Assembly (NCBI RefSeq): GCF_018403685.1
Contig: NZ_BOVK01000003.1
Location: 1 to 64,000, forward strand
DNA from: Xylanibacillus composti
GTDB taxonomy: Bacteria > Bacillota > Bacilli > Paenibacillales > K13
Direction of reading: 5' to 3'
Length of the DNA stretch: 64,000 nucleotides
Shown here: one piece after another, positions 16,768 through 25,633 of the stretch
Numbering within the stretch: the first letter of the stretch is position 1
Layout: each line of letters begins with the position of its first letter
The notes under the pieces: model-generated
What the model was told of the DNA's origin: nothing
Database searches by the model: none
What the model saw: only the letters and a program-made list of their open reading frames with translations
Program-made: the position numbers and the translations under genes

Positions 16768-17232
16768 TTAATAGTCTAGGCGATCTGTGATGTAGCCGGA
16801 AACATGCCAATTTTGCTGCGAGTCATAGAACTTGTAGTAGTTGCCGACCGGCAGGGAAAGTCCGTAGGCGGTTCCTGTCACCTGCGCTACGAGATTGTAG
16901 TTCTTGTAAATATCAAATTTCCCGTAGATCGAGTCGTTTGTTGTGTTCCCCAGCGACACGAGCCTAAATTCGTAACGGTCGCCGGCAGCGTTGTGGACTA
17001 TGGCATTGAAAAATGCTTGATTGCCAGACTGAAGCGGATGCTCGGTCCAACTGGCAATAGCGTTGCCTCTGACCGGATACTGATCTCCGGTCAAACCATC
17101 GACCACATACAGGGCCCGCTCGGAGAAAATCCCATGCACGTACGTTGCAGGGGCGGCAGAGCCGCCAAGCGATAACGATAGGGCAACGACAATCAGCATC
17201 ATGACAGCGCTTACGCGAAATTTCTTGCTCAT
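16768..17232 (-). CDS. Small secreted protein of unknown function
   Basis: 154 residues from ATG 17232, which has GAAGGAGGG 7 bp upstream (a further upstream ATG at 17250 would place the ribosome site inside the gene). Signal peptide 1-~27 (VALSLSLGGSAAPA). The mature part, about 125 residues, looks all-beta and is rich in Tyr, Asn and Gly, with a DRYEFRLVSLGNTTNDSIYG stretch. It has no Cys and no motif I recognise. It may be a small extracellular binding or wall-associated protein; function unknown. Confidence 0.65.
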   Translation of the reverse strand: MSKKFRVSAVMMLIVVALSLSLGGSAAPATYVHGIFSERALYVVDGLTGDQYPVRGNAIASWTEHPLQSGNQAFFNAIVHNAAGDRYEFRLVSLGNTTNDSIYGKFDIYKNYNLVAQVTGTAYGLSLPVGNYYKFYDSQQNWHVSGYITDRLDY

Positions 17233-17439
17233 ATCAATTCCCTCCTTCATTCATTGAATTCCCCTCACTCGTATAGTAGCATGGCCAGACAAATATTGCC
17301 TATCGTTCTAGCAACAATCGGGAGCCGCCGAATGGCATATTAGCAGCAATTCCTGATTAAGAGGAGGATTGTACAATTCTACAGGGGAAGAAGTTAGTAA
17401 TAATTGTCGCTTCCTGTAGAATATCGTCATGAGAGTTGC

Positions 17440-17445
17440 TATAAT
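17440..17445 (+). promoter_or_regulatory. Extended -10 promoter for the riboswitch transcript
   Basis: TGCTATAAT is an extended -10 element immediately upstream of the c-di-GMP riboswitch. The -35 region is poor, which is tolerated with TG-N-TATAAT. Confidence 0.55.
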
Positions 17446-17447
17446 GC

Positions 17448-17538
17448 TAGTAGCGATAGCGACAAGGGCAAACTATTCGAAAGAATAGGACGCAAAGCTA
17501 TAGGGGCTTCTTCCTTAAAGGAAAGCCAGCCAGCTGCA
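17448..17538 (+). promoter_or_regulatory. Cyclic di-GMP-I (GEMM) riboswitch
   Basis: The diagnostic core is intact: AGGGCAAACTATTCGAAAGA, where the P2 hairpin carries a GAAA-type tetraloop, then GGACGCAAAGCTA with the ligand-contacting G and A positions, a P3 helix with loop (GGGGCTTCTTCC...GGAAAGCC), and the closing AGCCAGCTGC. It is 55-60 bp before a chemoreceptor gene, a frequent GEMM target. An intrinsic terminator (17551-17575) follows within 15 bp and is the expression platform, so c-di-GMP should control read-through. Confidence 0.92.
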
Positions 17539-17550
17539 CGATCAAGAGGA

Positions 17551-17575
17551 CTGCCCGCATTCGGGCGGTTTTTTT
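17551..17575 (+). terminator. Riboswitch-controlled terminator
   Basis: CTGCCCG-CATT-CGGGCGG followed by TTTTTTT, located between the GEMM aptamer and the chemoreceptor start. It is the likely off-state hairpin of the riboswitch. Confidence 0.85.
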
Positions 17576-17609
17576 GCGCTATTGGACAACTTTGGAGAAG
17601 ACTGGAGAG

Positions 17610-19340
17610 ATGAAAAGGATGGGTGGATGGTTAAGCAAGTTCAGATTCAAAAACATGTCGTTGAGCCAGAAGTATGGCATTCCTCTCGCTATCACGATCG
17701 TCTTGTTCGTGGCCTCAACTGTGATGGTTGCTATACTGCTGAACAATGTCGGCAGAGAAATCAATGAGGTGGAAAGAACAGGAGAACGAGCGTTGAAGAT
17801 GAGCGAAATGGGTTCGCTGTTCCGGGCCAAGGATATTCGGATTGCCGATTTCATTCAAACTTGGAGCGCGGTTCCGATTTCCGAGTTTCAGGAGCGCAGT
17901 GCGAGATTCAATCAGCTGGAGCAAGAGATTCGGGCTGGTCTGGATGAATCGGCGGAGTTTCTGGAAATTTTCGAACGCGTTATCGAAAGCGACAGCAAGT
18001 ATAACGAGCTGTTTCTGGAGAAGCTGGTGCCTGCACTGAATGCCGGCAATATGATAGAAGTAGAGCTGCTGCGGGGAGAGACCGCGTCGCTTCGCGCAGA
18101 AACGGTCAGCATTTTGGGAGAGCTTATCGAAATTGTCTCGGCGGAGCAGATTGCGGCGGTAGAGGACGCCAATGCCCAGGCAGCGTTTTCACTCTATATG
18201 CTGATCGGTGCCGTTATCGTTTCCTTGATTCTAAGTTTGTTCATTACATATTTTGTAAGTCGCTTGATCAGTCGCAATATTAAGGAAGTCATAGAGATTG
18301 GCGGCGAAATCGCGAACGGCAATCTTGCTGTGAAGAATATCAGCTATGAAAGCCGGGACGAGATCGGGCAATTGGCGAAGACGATTAATTATATGAGCAG
18401 CAGCCTGCGCGAGATGGTCAGGGGCATCTCATCCATCTCTCAGACAGTTTCCAGCCAGAGCGAGGAATTGACGCAAATGGCGAGAGAGGTCAAGGCAGGC
18501 AGCGAGCAAATCGCAACTACGATGCAGGAACTCGCTTCCGGGACTGAAATACAGGCTCGTTCCGCTACCGAAATTGCCGAGCTGGTTGAAACATTGAACG
18601 AGCAGGTAGCTGTGGCCAATCAGGATGGCGACGCGCTGAATGACGCATCGGCGAACGTTCTGGCCCAGTCGACGAATGGCACGGTTCAGATGGAACAGAC
18701 GGCCAAGCAGATGACGGCGATCAATGGCATTGTCCAGGATGCGCTCGGCAAGATGCGGAATCTGGAACAAAGCGCGGGCAATATTTCCAATCTGGTGCAG
18801 GTAATTCAGGAAATTGCTTCGCAGACAAACCTGCTAGCGCTCAACGCTTCGATCGAGGCGGCCCGCGCAGGCGAACACGGCAGAGGTTTCGCGGTAGTCG
18901 CGTCTGAGGTGAAGAAGCTGTCCGAGCAGGTTGAGCGTTCTGTTAACGAAGTGACCGGCATTATCGCGGGCATTCAGAAGGACACTCAAGTGATGGTTGA
19001 GTCGCTGCAGGGCGGATACCAGGAGGTAGAGGAAGGCACGCAATCCATGAACGCGACCAAGGAAACGTTCGACAGCATTACGGAAGCCGTCAATCAGATG
19101 GTCGAGCGCATAGGCAGCGTGTCGATGGGACTCAAAGCGATCAGCAGGCATGGCGAGAAAATCGGAACGACGAGCCAGGAAATTGCCTCCGTATCGGAGG
19201 AGGGCGCGGCCGGCGTCGAACAGACCTCTGCCTCGGCCCAGCAGCAGAACAGTTCGATGGAGGAAATTACAAGCAATGCAGAGCATTTGGCTGTGCTTGC
19301 AGAGGAATTGAACCAGATGGTCAGCAAGTTCAAACTATAA
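17610..19340 (+). CDS. Methyl-accepting chemotaxis protein
   Basis: 576 residues from ATG 17610 (ATG 17619, behind GGAGAG, is equally possible). TM1 about 20-40, an extracellular four-helix-bundle ligand domain with regular Glu-rich helices (about 41-190), TM2 about 193-213, HAMP, and the cytoplasmic signalling hairpin whose tip reads [20 protein letters not shown]. Glu/Gln-rich methylation regions flank the tip. The preceding c-di-GMP riboswitch and terminator make its expression depend on c-di-GMP, linking taxis to the motile/sessile decision. A terminator follows at 19361. Confidence 0.95.
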   Translation: MKRMGGWLSKFRFKNMSLSQKYGIPLAITIVLFVASTVMVAILLNNVGREINEVERTGERALKMSEMGSLFRAKDIRIADFIQTWSAVPISEFQERSARFNQLEQEIRAGLDESAEFLEIFERVIESDSKYNELFLEKLVPALNAGNMIEVELLRGETASLRAETVSILGELIEIVSAEQIAAVEDANAQAAFSLYMLIGAVIVSLILSLFITYFVSRLISRNIKEVIEIGGEIANGNLAVKNISYESRDEIGQLAKTINYMSSSLREMVRGISSISQTVSSQSEELTQMAREVKAGSEQIATTMQELASGTEIQARSATEIAELVETLNEQVAVANQDGDALNDASANVLAQSTNGTVQMEQTAKQMTAINGIVQDALGKMRNLEQSAGNISNLVQVIQEIASQTNLLALNASIEAARAGEHGRGFAVVASEVKKLSEQVERSVNEVTGIIAGIQKDTQVMVESLQGGYQEVEEGTQSMNATKETFDSITEAVNQMVERIGSVSMGLKAISRHGEKIGTTSQEIASVSEEGAAGVEQTSASAQQQNSSMEEITSNAEHLAVLAEELNQMVSKFKL

Positions 19341-19360
19341 ATTCGCAGGAGCATGAACAA

Positions 19361-19405
19361 GGCTGTCCCGCCGGTCAAGTGATGACATGGCAGGACAGCC
19401 TTTTT
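19361..19405 (+). terminator. Terminator of the chemoreceptor gene
   Basis: GGCTGTCC (19361-19368) pairs with GGACAGCC (19393-19400) and is followed by TTTTT. The loop is long (24 bases). Confidence 0.7.
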
Positions 19406-19766
19406 GCTGGTACGGTACGTATGCGGGATAGGTGGAATGGAGCATCGCACAGTCGATTTATAAGCAAAAATAATAGAAGGCAAACTTGGCGCCGTTTCAA
19501 CATCAGGATGTTGATTTCACAGGGGAAGCAGTTTTTTTTTTTCGCATATTCACTGCACAGAGCCATACATATGAGTAAAAAGCGGCGCCCGTTGACACGT
19601 CGCAGAATGTACAAGCGATTCATAAAGGATTCAAATAATTCAGACTTTATGGTATAATGCTTACATAAATTCCCTTGGGCGATAATCTATTTAACTATCT
19701 ATCATTCTATGCCTGTAATGATGAAAGCTGGGAACCTCAATATGCTGAATAAGGAGGATGTTGCAA
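19406..19766. other. Intergenic region carrying the TAXI-TRAP promoter
   Basis: 361 bp without a credible gene. It includes a run of ten T near 19535 and, at 19649-19658, TGGTATAAT, an extended -10 with TTCAAA 17 bp upstream, which is the likely promoter for the gene at 19767. Confidence 0.5.
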
Positions 19767-20726
19767 GTGAAGCGTCGTATTGTATCTGGATTTATCCTTG
19801 TCTTAAGCGTGGCTGTGCTGGCGGCTTGCGGTTCAGGGGCAGGCACAACGGATCTGCTTATGGGAACGGGCAGCCAAGGGGGAACCTATTTCCCGTTGGG
19901 TGCAGAGATGGCGAATGTGTGGAATAATCAGATCGAACATATTAACGTAACCTCAACGGAGTCGGGTGCTTCTGTTGAGAACCTGGCGAAAATCAGCCGC
20001 GGGGAATTTGATCTCGGCATGTCTGTCAATTTGCCGGCTATCGATGCTTATGAAGGCAAAGGAGAATTCGAAGGAAATCCCGTAGAGAATTTCGCGTTCA
20101 TCGGTCATATTTATCCGGAAGTCATGCAGATCGTATCGAGGGAGTCGACAGGGGTCGAGACGATCGCCGATTTGGCAGGCAAGCGCGTGGCCATCGGGCC
20201 GCCGGGCAGCGGCACACAAGCAGCCGCAAAGCTAATTCTGGAGGCATACGGCCTGCAGGATGGAGACTATGTAGCCTATCAGGAAGGGTTTGGCGATGCG
20301 AAAGCGAAGCTGCAGGACGGTACGATCGACGCTTCGTTCGGCCTGTTGGGGTTGCCGGACGCCGGTATCGATGAGCTGCAGGCGGCAACACGGGATGTGA
20401 AGTTTCTGGAAGTAACGGGCGATGCGCTGGCACATATAGAAGCCAACAGCGGTTACTCCGGGTTTGCCATTTCGGCTGGCTCCTATGAGTGGCTGGAAGC
20501 CGATGCGCATACGATTTCAGCCTTTGCGATACTCGTGGCCAATACGGATACAGTGGATGAGGATTTGGCGTACGAACTGGCAAGGGTGATGATTGAGCAT
20601 AACGGGGATAATACACATCCGCAGTCCAGTCATACGACACAAGAGAATGCGCTGAACGGATCGAATGGCTTGCCGATTCATCCCGGCGCGCAGAAGTATT
20701 ATCAGGAAATCGGATTGATGGATTAG
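19767..20726 (+). CDS. TAXI-family TRAP transporter substrate-binding lipoprotein
   Basis: 319 residues. GTG 19767 is chosen because AAGGAGG (19751-19757) is 9 bp upstream; ATG 19758 touches the ribosome site. The lipoprotein signal peptide ends VLAAC. The TAXI pattern is clear: LLMGTGSQGGTYFPLGAEMANVW near the N-terminus, GKRVAIGPPGSGTQAAAKLILEAYG, and a closing ALNGSNGLPIHPGAQKYYQEIG. It binds a small organic acid (often glutamate or a dicarboxylate) outside the membrane and works with the fused permease that follows. Confidence 0.93.
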   Translation: MKRRIVSGFILVLSVAVLAACGSGAGTTDLLMGTGSQGGTYFPLGAEMANVWNNQIEHINVTSTESGASVENLAKISRGEFDLGMSVNLPAIDAYEGKGEFEGNPVENFAFIGHIYPEVMQIVSRESTGVETIADLAGKRVAIGPPGSGTQAAAKLILEAYGLQDGDYVAYQEGFGDAKAKLQDGTIDASFGLLGLPDAGIDELQAATRDVKFLEVTGDALAHIEANSGYSGFAISAGSYEWLEADAHTISAFAILVANTDTVDEDLAYELARVMIEHNGDNTHPQSSHTTQENALNGSNGLPIHPGAQKYYQEIGLMD

Positions 20727-20753
20727 GCGGATAAGGCGAACTGGATATAACGA

Positions 20754-20786
20754 GGGCCTCGACACTTGGTGTCCCGGCCCTTTTTT
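20754..20786 (+). terminator. Terminator/attenuator between TAXI protein and TRAP permease
   Basis: GGGCC...GGCCC outer stem with ACAC/GTGT inside, followed by TTTTTT. It should reduce read-through into the permease gene. Confidence 0.75.
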
Positions 20787-20830
20787 ACCCATAGGAAAGC
20801 TTGTCTCCTTACTAAATCTTAGCGAAGGCG

Positions 20831-22864
20831 GTGAGACCCTTGAACGAGCGCGAACAAGCCAGGCGGCAGTCGGTTGCCGGGGATGTGCCGCCCACCCACT
20901 CCGTGAAATCCGATGCAGTGTCCGCCGATGAGATACTGGAGAAGTATGACCGGGAAAGCACCTACCGCAAGCAGCTTGGGAAATGGGTATGGGTAGTGTC
21001 GTTCCTCGCTATCTCGCTTACGTTGTTCCACCTGTTCACAGCGTACCGCGGCGCCTATGAGGCGAGAATCCAGGGGCCGATTCACTTGGGGACAGGGCTT
21101 GGTCTGATTTTTCTTCTGTACCCGATTCGCAAAGGCCTGCAGAGGGTGCAGCGCACAGTACCGTGGTACGACGCAGTGCTGGCTTTTGCCGCCTTGGCGG
21201 TCGGCTATTACAACGTCATCTTCTATGAGCGGCTGGTGACGGAAGCCATCGTAATCGGGTACGCGCGGATGGATTATGTCGTCGCCAGTTTGGGAGTCCT
21301 GCTGGTGCTGGAGGCAGCGCGAAGAAGCGTAGGACTTCCGATCGTCGTGGTTTCGGTTGTCGCTCTGCTCTACGCCATGTATGGCAATTGGATTCCGACG
21401 AAGCTGTTCGCGCACCGGGGATTTGAATGGAGCAAGTTGGCAGCTGATCTGTATTTGACGACAAAGGGAATATTCAGTACGCCGATTCAGGTGTCCTCGA
21501 CCTTCATCTTTTTGTTCCTGTTGTTCGGGGTCATGCTAATCCGGACAGGCATCGGATCGTTCTTCAACGATTTGGCATTTGCCTTGACGGGGCGCTTCAC
21601 CGGAGGTCAAGGGAAGGCGGCTGTTGTTGCCAGCGCTATGCAGGGCATGGTGTCAGGCAGTTCTGTAGCCAATACGGTAGGATCAGGCTCCTTCACGATT
21701 CCAATGATGAAGAAGGCCGGATACCGGCCGGAGTTCGCGGCAGCGGCCGAAGCCTCCGCTTCGACGGGGGGACAGATTATGCCGCCGATTATGGGCGCTG
21801 CCGCCTTTATCATGGCAACGTATACGGAAACGCCCTACAGCCAAATTATGCTGGCTGCCATCATTCCGGCCATGCTTTACTTCAGCGGCGTCTTCCTCGG
21901 CGTTCACTTCGAATCGAGAAAACGGGGCATCGTCGGCCTGCCCAAGAGCGCGCTGCCGAACTTGCGGCGTCTGCTGATTGAGCGCGGTTACTTGCTCTTG
22001 CCCATTCTTGTCATCTTCTATACTTTGCTCAGCGGCCGGACACCGATGCGCGCCGCGCTGTTGGGCATAGCCGTATCCTTCCTCGTCAGCCTGTTTCGCC
22101 GGGATACGCGCATGTCCTTCAAGAGCGTGCTTGGCGCGATGGAGCAGGGAGCGCGCGTTGCGCTGCCGGTTATTGCGGCATGCGCCTGCGCGGGCATCAT
22201 CGTCGGCGTAGTCGTACAGACCGGGCTGGGCGGCCGTATAGCCGACGGCATTATTACATTGGGCGGCGGCCAGTTGTTCTTCACGCTCTTCTTCACCATG
22301 ATTGCGTGTCTCATCCTGGGGATGGGACTGCCGACAACGGCCAACTACGTAGTGACAGCTACAATGGCGGCGCCGGCTTTGATACTGGGCCTGGATGTGC
22401 CGATTTTGGCTGCGCATATGTTCGTCTTTTATTTTGGGATCGTCGCAGATATTACGCCGCCCGTCTGTCTCGCGGCCTATGCAGGCGCAGGACTGGCCAG
22501 AGCTAATCCTTTCCAAAGCGGGGTAACCGCCTTCAAGCTGGCTGCTGCTGCATACATCGTACCTTTTGTCTTTGTGACGAATCCGCAGCTGCTGTTAATT
22601 GACTATAGTCCTGCAGGGCTCGCATTTGCTGTCCTCACCGCGATAATTGGCATGGTGGGCATCAGCAGCGCTGTCATCGGCTTTTTGATCCGGCCCGCAC
22701 ATGCCTGGGAGAGACTTGTGCTGTTCCCGGCAGGCATTTTGTTGATCATCCCGAACATGGCTTTCAGCGCGATTGGGCTTGTGACATTGCTGGCGGTGCT
22801 GCTGCTTCAATCCAAGCGTCCGCATCAGAAGGTACATGCCCAAGGAGCGTCCAGGGGAGCGTAG
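20831..22864 (+). CDS. TRAP transporter fused permease (DctQ-DctM type)
   Basis: 677 residues with ~18 hydrophobic segments: a four-helix DctQ-like part (about 45-190) fused to a large DctM-like part. DctM hallmarks are GMVSGSSVANTVGSGSFTIP, GGQIMPPIMGAAAFIMA and GMGLPTTANYVVTATMAAPA. TAXI systems regularly use such fused permeases. The start is GTG 20831 with only a weak GAAGGCG upstream; TTG 20840 is an alternative. It uses an ion gradient to import the ligand of the upstream binding protein. Confidence 0.95.
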   Translation: MRPLNEREQARRQSVAGDVPPTHSVKSDAVSADEILEKYDRESTYRKQLGKWVWVVSFLAISLTLFHLFTAYRGAYEARIQGPIHLGTGLGLIFLLYPIRKGLQRVQRTVPWYDAVLAFAALAVGYYNVIFYERLVTEAIVIGYARMDYVVASLGVLLVLEAARRSVGLPIVVVSVVALLYAMYGNWIPTKLFAHRGFEWSKLAADLYLTTKGIFSTPIQVSSTFIFLFLLFGVMLIRTGIGSFFNDLAFALTGRFTGGQGKAAVVASAMQGMVSGSSVANTVGSGSFTIPMMKKAGYRPEFAAAAEASASTGGQIMPPIMGAAAFIMATYTETPYSQIMLAAIIPAMLYFSGVFLGVHFESRKRGIVGLPKSALPNLRRLLIERGYLLLPILVIFYTLLSGRTPMRAALLGIAVSFLVSLFRRDTRMSFKSVLGAMEQGARVALPVIAACACAGIIVGVVVQTGLGGRIADGIITLGGGQLFFTLFFTMIACLILGMGLPTTANYVVTATMAAPALILGLDVPILAAHMFVFYFGIVADITPPVCLAAYAGAGLARANPFQSGVTAFKLAAAAYIVPFVFVTNPQLLLIDYSPAGLAFAVLTAIIGMVGISSAVIGFLIRPAHAWERLVLFPAGILLIIPNMAFSAIGLVTLLAVLLLQSKRPHQKVHAQGASRGA

Positions 22865-22871
22865 GCGCGGA

Positions 22872-22928
22872 GATCAGGCAGGGGAATTGCGGGCCTTGGG
22901 CATCATGCCCCGCCTGATCGCTTTTTTT
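22872..22928 (+). terminator. Terminator of the TRAP operon
   Basis: GATCAGGC (22872-22879) pairs with GCCTGATC (22912-22919), extended by GGGG/CCCC inside, then GCTTTTTTT. Confidence 0.85.
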
Positions 22929-23328
22929 GCCCTCATCTAATTTTCACAAACCCGATTCGAAATATTTTCAACTTGTGACCCAATGTTTCAACTTGATTAA
23001 ATAGTTTTATAATAAGAGTAGGAAGGGGAGCGCTTTGTTTTTCATGCTGCAATCTTATAGAGGGTGGGGGAATGTGATGAATGATAGAGGGAATGGGCAG
23101 GACGCGGCAACGCAACTCGTCTGCTAAAGAGATGAGCGGCAGTCAGTCGGTTCGCGCCATGGGGACGGCCGGGGGCCCTGTTTCGCTCTTCCCCGTTAGG
23201 AAGAAGGATAAAACGCCACTGCAATTGAATAAGAGAGAGAGTTGTGGCACGTGCGGAGTGCTCGGAGAATGATATGCAGGGATAATACCAAGACAGGATG
23301 TTGTCTATGCCAGATTGTATCCAGATGG

Positions 23329-23342
23329 GGAAAACGATTTCC
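23329..23342. promoter_or_regulatory. GGAAAACGATTTCC operator, copy 1
   Basis: A LacI-family-like inverted repeat (GGAAA-ACGA-TTTCC), extended by flanking GG/CC. The identical 14-mer occurs at 25578-25591 before the cellulase gene. It resembles cre but with GG/CC instead of TG/CA ends, suggesting a dedicated LacI-type repressor. Confidence 0.5.
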
Positions 23343-23444
23343 CGTTCTGTCGCCTGCATCTTCCAACCACCGGTAGAAAATTCATTTAATCTATGGTATT
23401 GAGCGCTGCAGCACAAAGAAAGGAGTTTTCTAGCATTTACTTTT

Positions 23445-23458
23445 TGGAAGCGATTACA
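23445..23458 (+). promoter_or_regulatory. Perfect CcpA cre site upstream of the YesN-type regulator
   Basis: TGGAAGCGATTACA fits the CcpA consensus TGNAARCGNWWWCA at every position. It lies 160 bp before the regulator start, so carbon catabolite control of this regulator is likely. Confidence 0.6.
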
Positions 23459-23618
23459 GGTATGGCTTGCGTGCTTTCCTGTCTAGACTTCGCTGTCGCT
23501 TTCGAGGAAGGAGCATTTGTCTGGAAATTATTCGTATAGCAGGGGGGGATTGCTGAAGCTGCAGCTCAAATTGGGCAGGCGATTGTCCTCGCTGAAAAGA
23601 AGATCGGAGGTGAGACGG

Positions 23619-25247
23619 ATGAATCAGCAATATCGTGTGCTTGTGGTGGATGATGAACCCATGATTCTTCGCGGCTTGTCTTTCGTCATTCCTTGGGATA
23701 AGTTGGGGCTTCAGGTAGTTGGCAAAGCCTCGAATGGCGAGGAAGCGTTGTGGCAAATCAACAAGCTCGAGCCCCATATCGTCATTACAGATATTCGCAT
23801 GCCTGTCATGAATGGATTGGAGCTGCTGAAGCGCGTTATGACGGAAAGACCGTCGATGGTTGTGGTGCTGCTCAGCGGATACGGCGAATTCGAGAATTTG
23901 CGGGAGGCGCTTCGGTACGGGGCCTTCGACTATCTGCTAAAGCCGGTATGCGGCAGTGAGCTGGAGCAAACGATGCGGCGAGCCAAATCTCGATTGGACG
24001 AGATGCAGGGCAGCGAGCGCGAATTCCTGCATCAATCCGTCCAGGCGGTAACCGAGCTTGTGCGCGAACGATTAATCTGCAGCATGCTTGAGGGGACGGA
24101 GAAGCCCTATGACCGCCTCTACTGGCTGCGGGAGTGGGAATTGGAGCACCCTTACTTTCTTCTGCTGATCGCACTCGATGATGCGCGGGAGATGAAGCAG
24201 TGGGATCGTTCGGAGCGGAAGCTCTGGAACTTTGCGGTGAATAACGTGCTGGCCGAGCTTGGCAAGAGCCAGCAGCTCATTACAGTGTTTCCTTTTCGCA
24301 GCGGGGAATGGGTCATGCTGCTGCAGGAAATATCCCAGGAGCAGATTGAAGAGATTGCGGAGCATATCATCGTTTGCGTCAAGACCTTTACGAAGCTCAG
24401 CTGTTCTATAGGCATCAGCAAGCCCTGCAGGGGGATCGATTCGCTTCATGCGAGCTATCGCAGTGCCCAGCATGCATTGATGGCCAGATTTACCGGGGGG
24501 AGGGAAAGCGTGTATATGGATGCCGATGCTCACCTTCTGCACGAATCCGGTCCAACCGGAATCATGGGCAGTCAGCTTGATGTGTGGGAAACTCGCCTTG
24601 CGGCAGCGGTCTCCAGTTATGATCGGGATGCGGTGACCGCCCTTCTCGGCGAATGGAAGGGCGAGCTGCTGGCAAGCGGTGCGAAGCAGCCGGATGCAGT
24701 CGCCTTGATGATCGAGCTGATGGTGGGGGTCTCGAAGCGGCTGGCTGACCTGTTCGGTCTGCCGTTGCCCGGACTATCCGCTCTGATCTCGGAAATGCCG
24801 ATATGTGTGACATTGGAAGAAATGAATGAATTGATGGCATCAGCGCTTGCCGAATACCAAGAGCTCGTCTCCAAGCAGGTGCAGAGGGAGAAAGAGACAA
24901 GCTCAGTGCGGAAAGCGCTGCAGTATGCCGACAAGTATTTTCACCAGGATGTCAGCATCGATGAAGTGGCGGAGCATGTAGGCTTGAGCAACAGCCATTT
25001 CTGCGTTCTGTTCAAAAAAGAAACCGGGTATACCTTTTTGGAGTATTTGACCAAGCAGCGAATCGAATGGGCCTGCTCCATGCTGAAGAATACGGACACC
25101 CGCATCCATAATGTGTCGCATATGGTCGGTTATCAGGATCCCAAATATTTTTCGCAGGTTTTCAAGAAGCTGGTCGGAATGACACCTTCAGAATACCGTA
25201 CTGCATTCAAGAACAAGGGGGGAATTTACGAGAAGCCATCTGTATAG
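23619..25247 (+). CDS. Orphan YesN-family response regulator (receiver + AraC HTH)
   Basis: 542 residues from ATG 23619 with GGAGG 8 bp upstream. Receiver domain 1-120 with Asp58 (VITDIRMPVMNG) and Lys in YLLKPV; a ~300-residue middle region typical of long YesN proteins; and an AraC-type DNA-binding domain at ~440-540 (VSIDEVAEHVGLSNSHFCVLF; VSHMVGYQDPKYFSQVFKKL). There is no histidine kinase next to it, so its sensor is elsewhere. The next gene is the modular cellulase, and both genes have the same GGAAAACGATTTCC operator upstream, so it probably takes part in cellulose utilisation. Confidence 0.93.
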   Translation: MNQQYRVLVVDDEPMILRGLSFVIPWDKLGLQVVGKASNGEEALWQINKLEPHIVITDIRMPVMNGLELLKRVMTERPSMVVVLLSGYGEFENLREALRYGAFDYLLKPVCGSELEQTMRRAKSRLDEMQGSEREFLHQSVQAVTELVRERLICSMLEGTEKPYDRLYWLREWELEHPYFLLLIALDDAREMKQWDRSERKLWNFAVNNVLAELGKSQQLITVFPFRSGEWVMLLQEISQEQIEEIAEHIIVCVKTFTKLSCSIGISKPCRGIDSLHASYRSAQHALMARFTGGRESVYMDADAHLLHESGPTGIMGSQLDVWETRLAAAVSSYDRDAVTALLGEWKGELLASGAKQPDAVALMIELMVGVSKRLADLFGLPLPGLSALISEMPICVTLEEMNELMASALAEYQELVSKQVQREKETSSVRKALQYADKYFHQDVSIDEVAEHVGLSNSHFCVLFKKETGYTFLEYLTKQRIEWACSMLKNTDTRIHNVSHMVGYQDPKYFSQVFKKLVGMTPSEYRTAFKNKGGIYEKPSV

Positions 25248-25633
25248 CGTGAAGCAGATTTGCGTCACGCGCTTGCTTGCCGGTTCGTTGGCTGCCGAGT
25301 CTGCACCGACCCGTTCCGCAGACTCGGCGGTCCACAAGCCTGCCATCCGTTAACGGGGTCGTCATGCATAGCGGGCAGACCAACGGGCGGCGGATTGCGG
25401 AAGTACGCAATGAATTTCAACCAGATTTCGAAGGATAGCCCCCTCGGATGAGCCGGGGATATCCACTAGAATATTAAGCAGACGGGACCGGTCAAGTAGG
25501 GGCGCGCGCGATAAATCTACTCCCTACGTGCCGTAACCATGAGCTGGGGGTGATGCTGGAACGTCTTACTGTTACATTGGAAAACGATTTCCGAATCTCC
25601 ATGTCAACAAATCCGGAAAGGAAAGAAGGGTGA
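25248..25633. other. Upstream region of the modular cellulase
   Basis: 386 bp without a gene. It contains a GC-rich imperfect hairpin near 25440-25460 (CCCCTCGG / CCGGGG) and operator copy 2 at 25578-25591, ~43 bp before the cellulase ATG. No riboswitch core is visible. Confidence 0.5.
25578..25591. promoter_or_regulatory. GGAAAACGATTTCC operator, copy 2
   Basis: The same 14-bp inverted repeat as at 23329-23342, placed ~43 bp upstream of the cellulase start, where a repressor would block transcription. LacI or CcpA-like binding is inferred from shape and position. Confidence 0.55.

Larger units (their letters stand above)
22929..23618. other. Long regulatory leader of the orphan YesN-type regulator
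   Basis: 690 bp with no convincing gene. It contains a LacI/CcpA-type inverted repeat at 23329-23342 and a perfect cre match at 23445-23458. The rest shows short open frames without ribosome sites. I looked for riboswitch cores and saw none. Confidence 0.5.
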
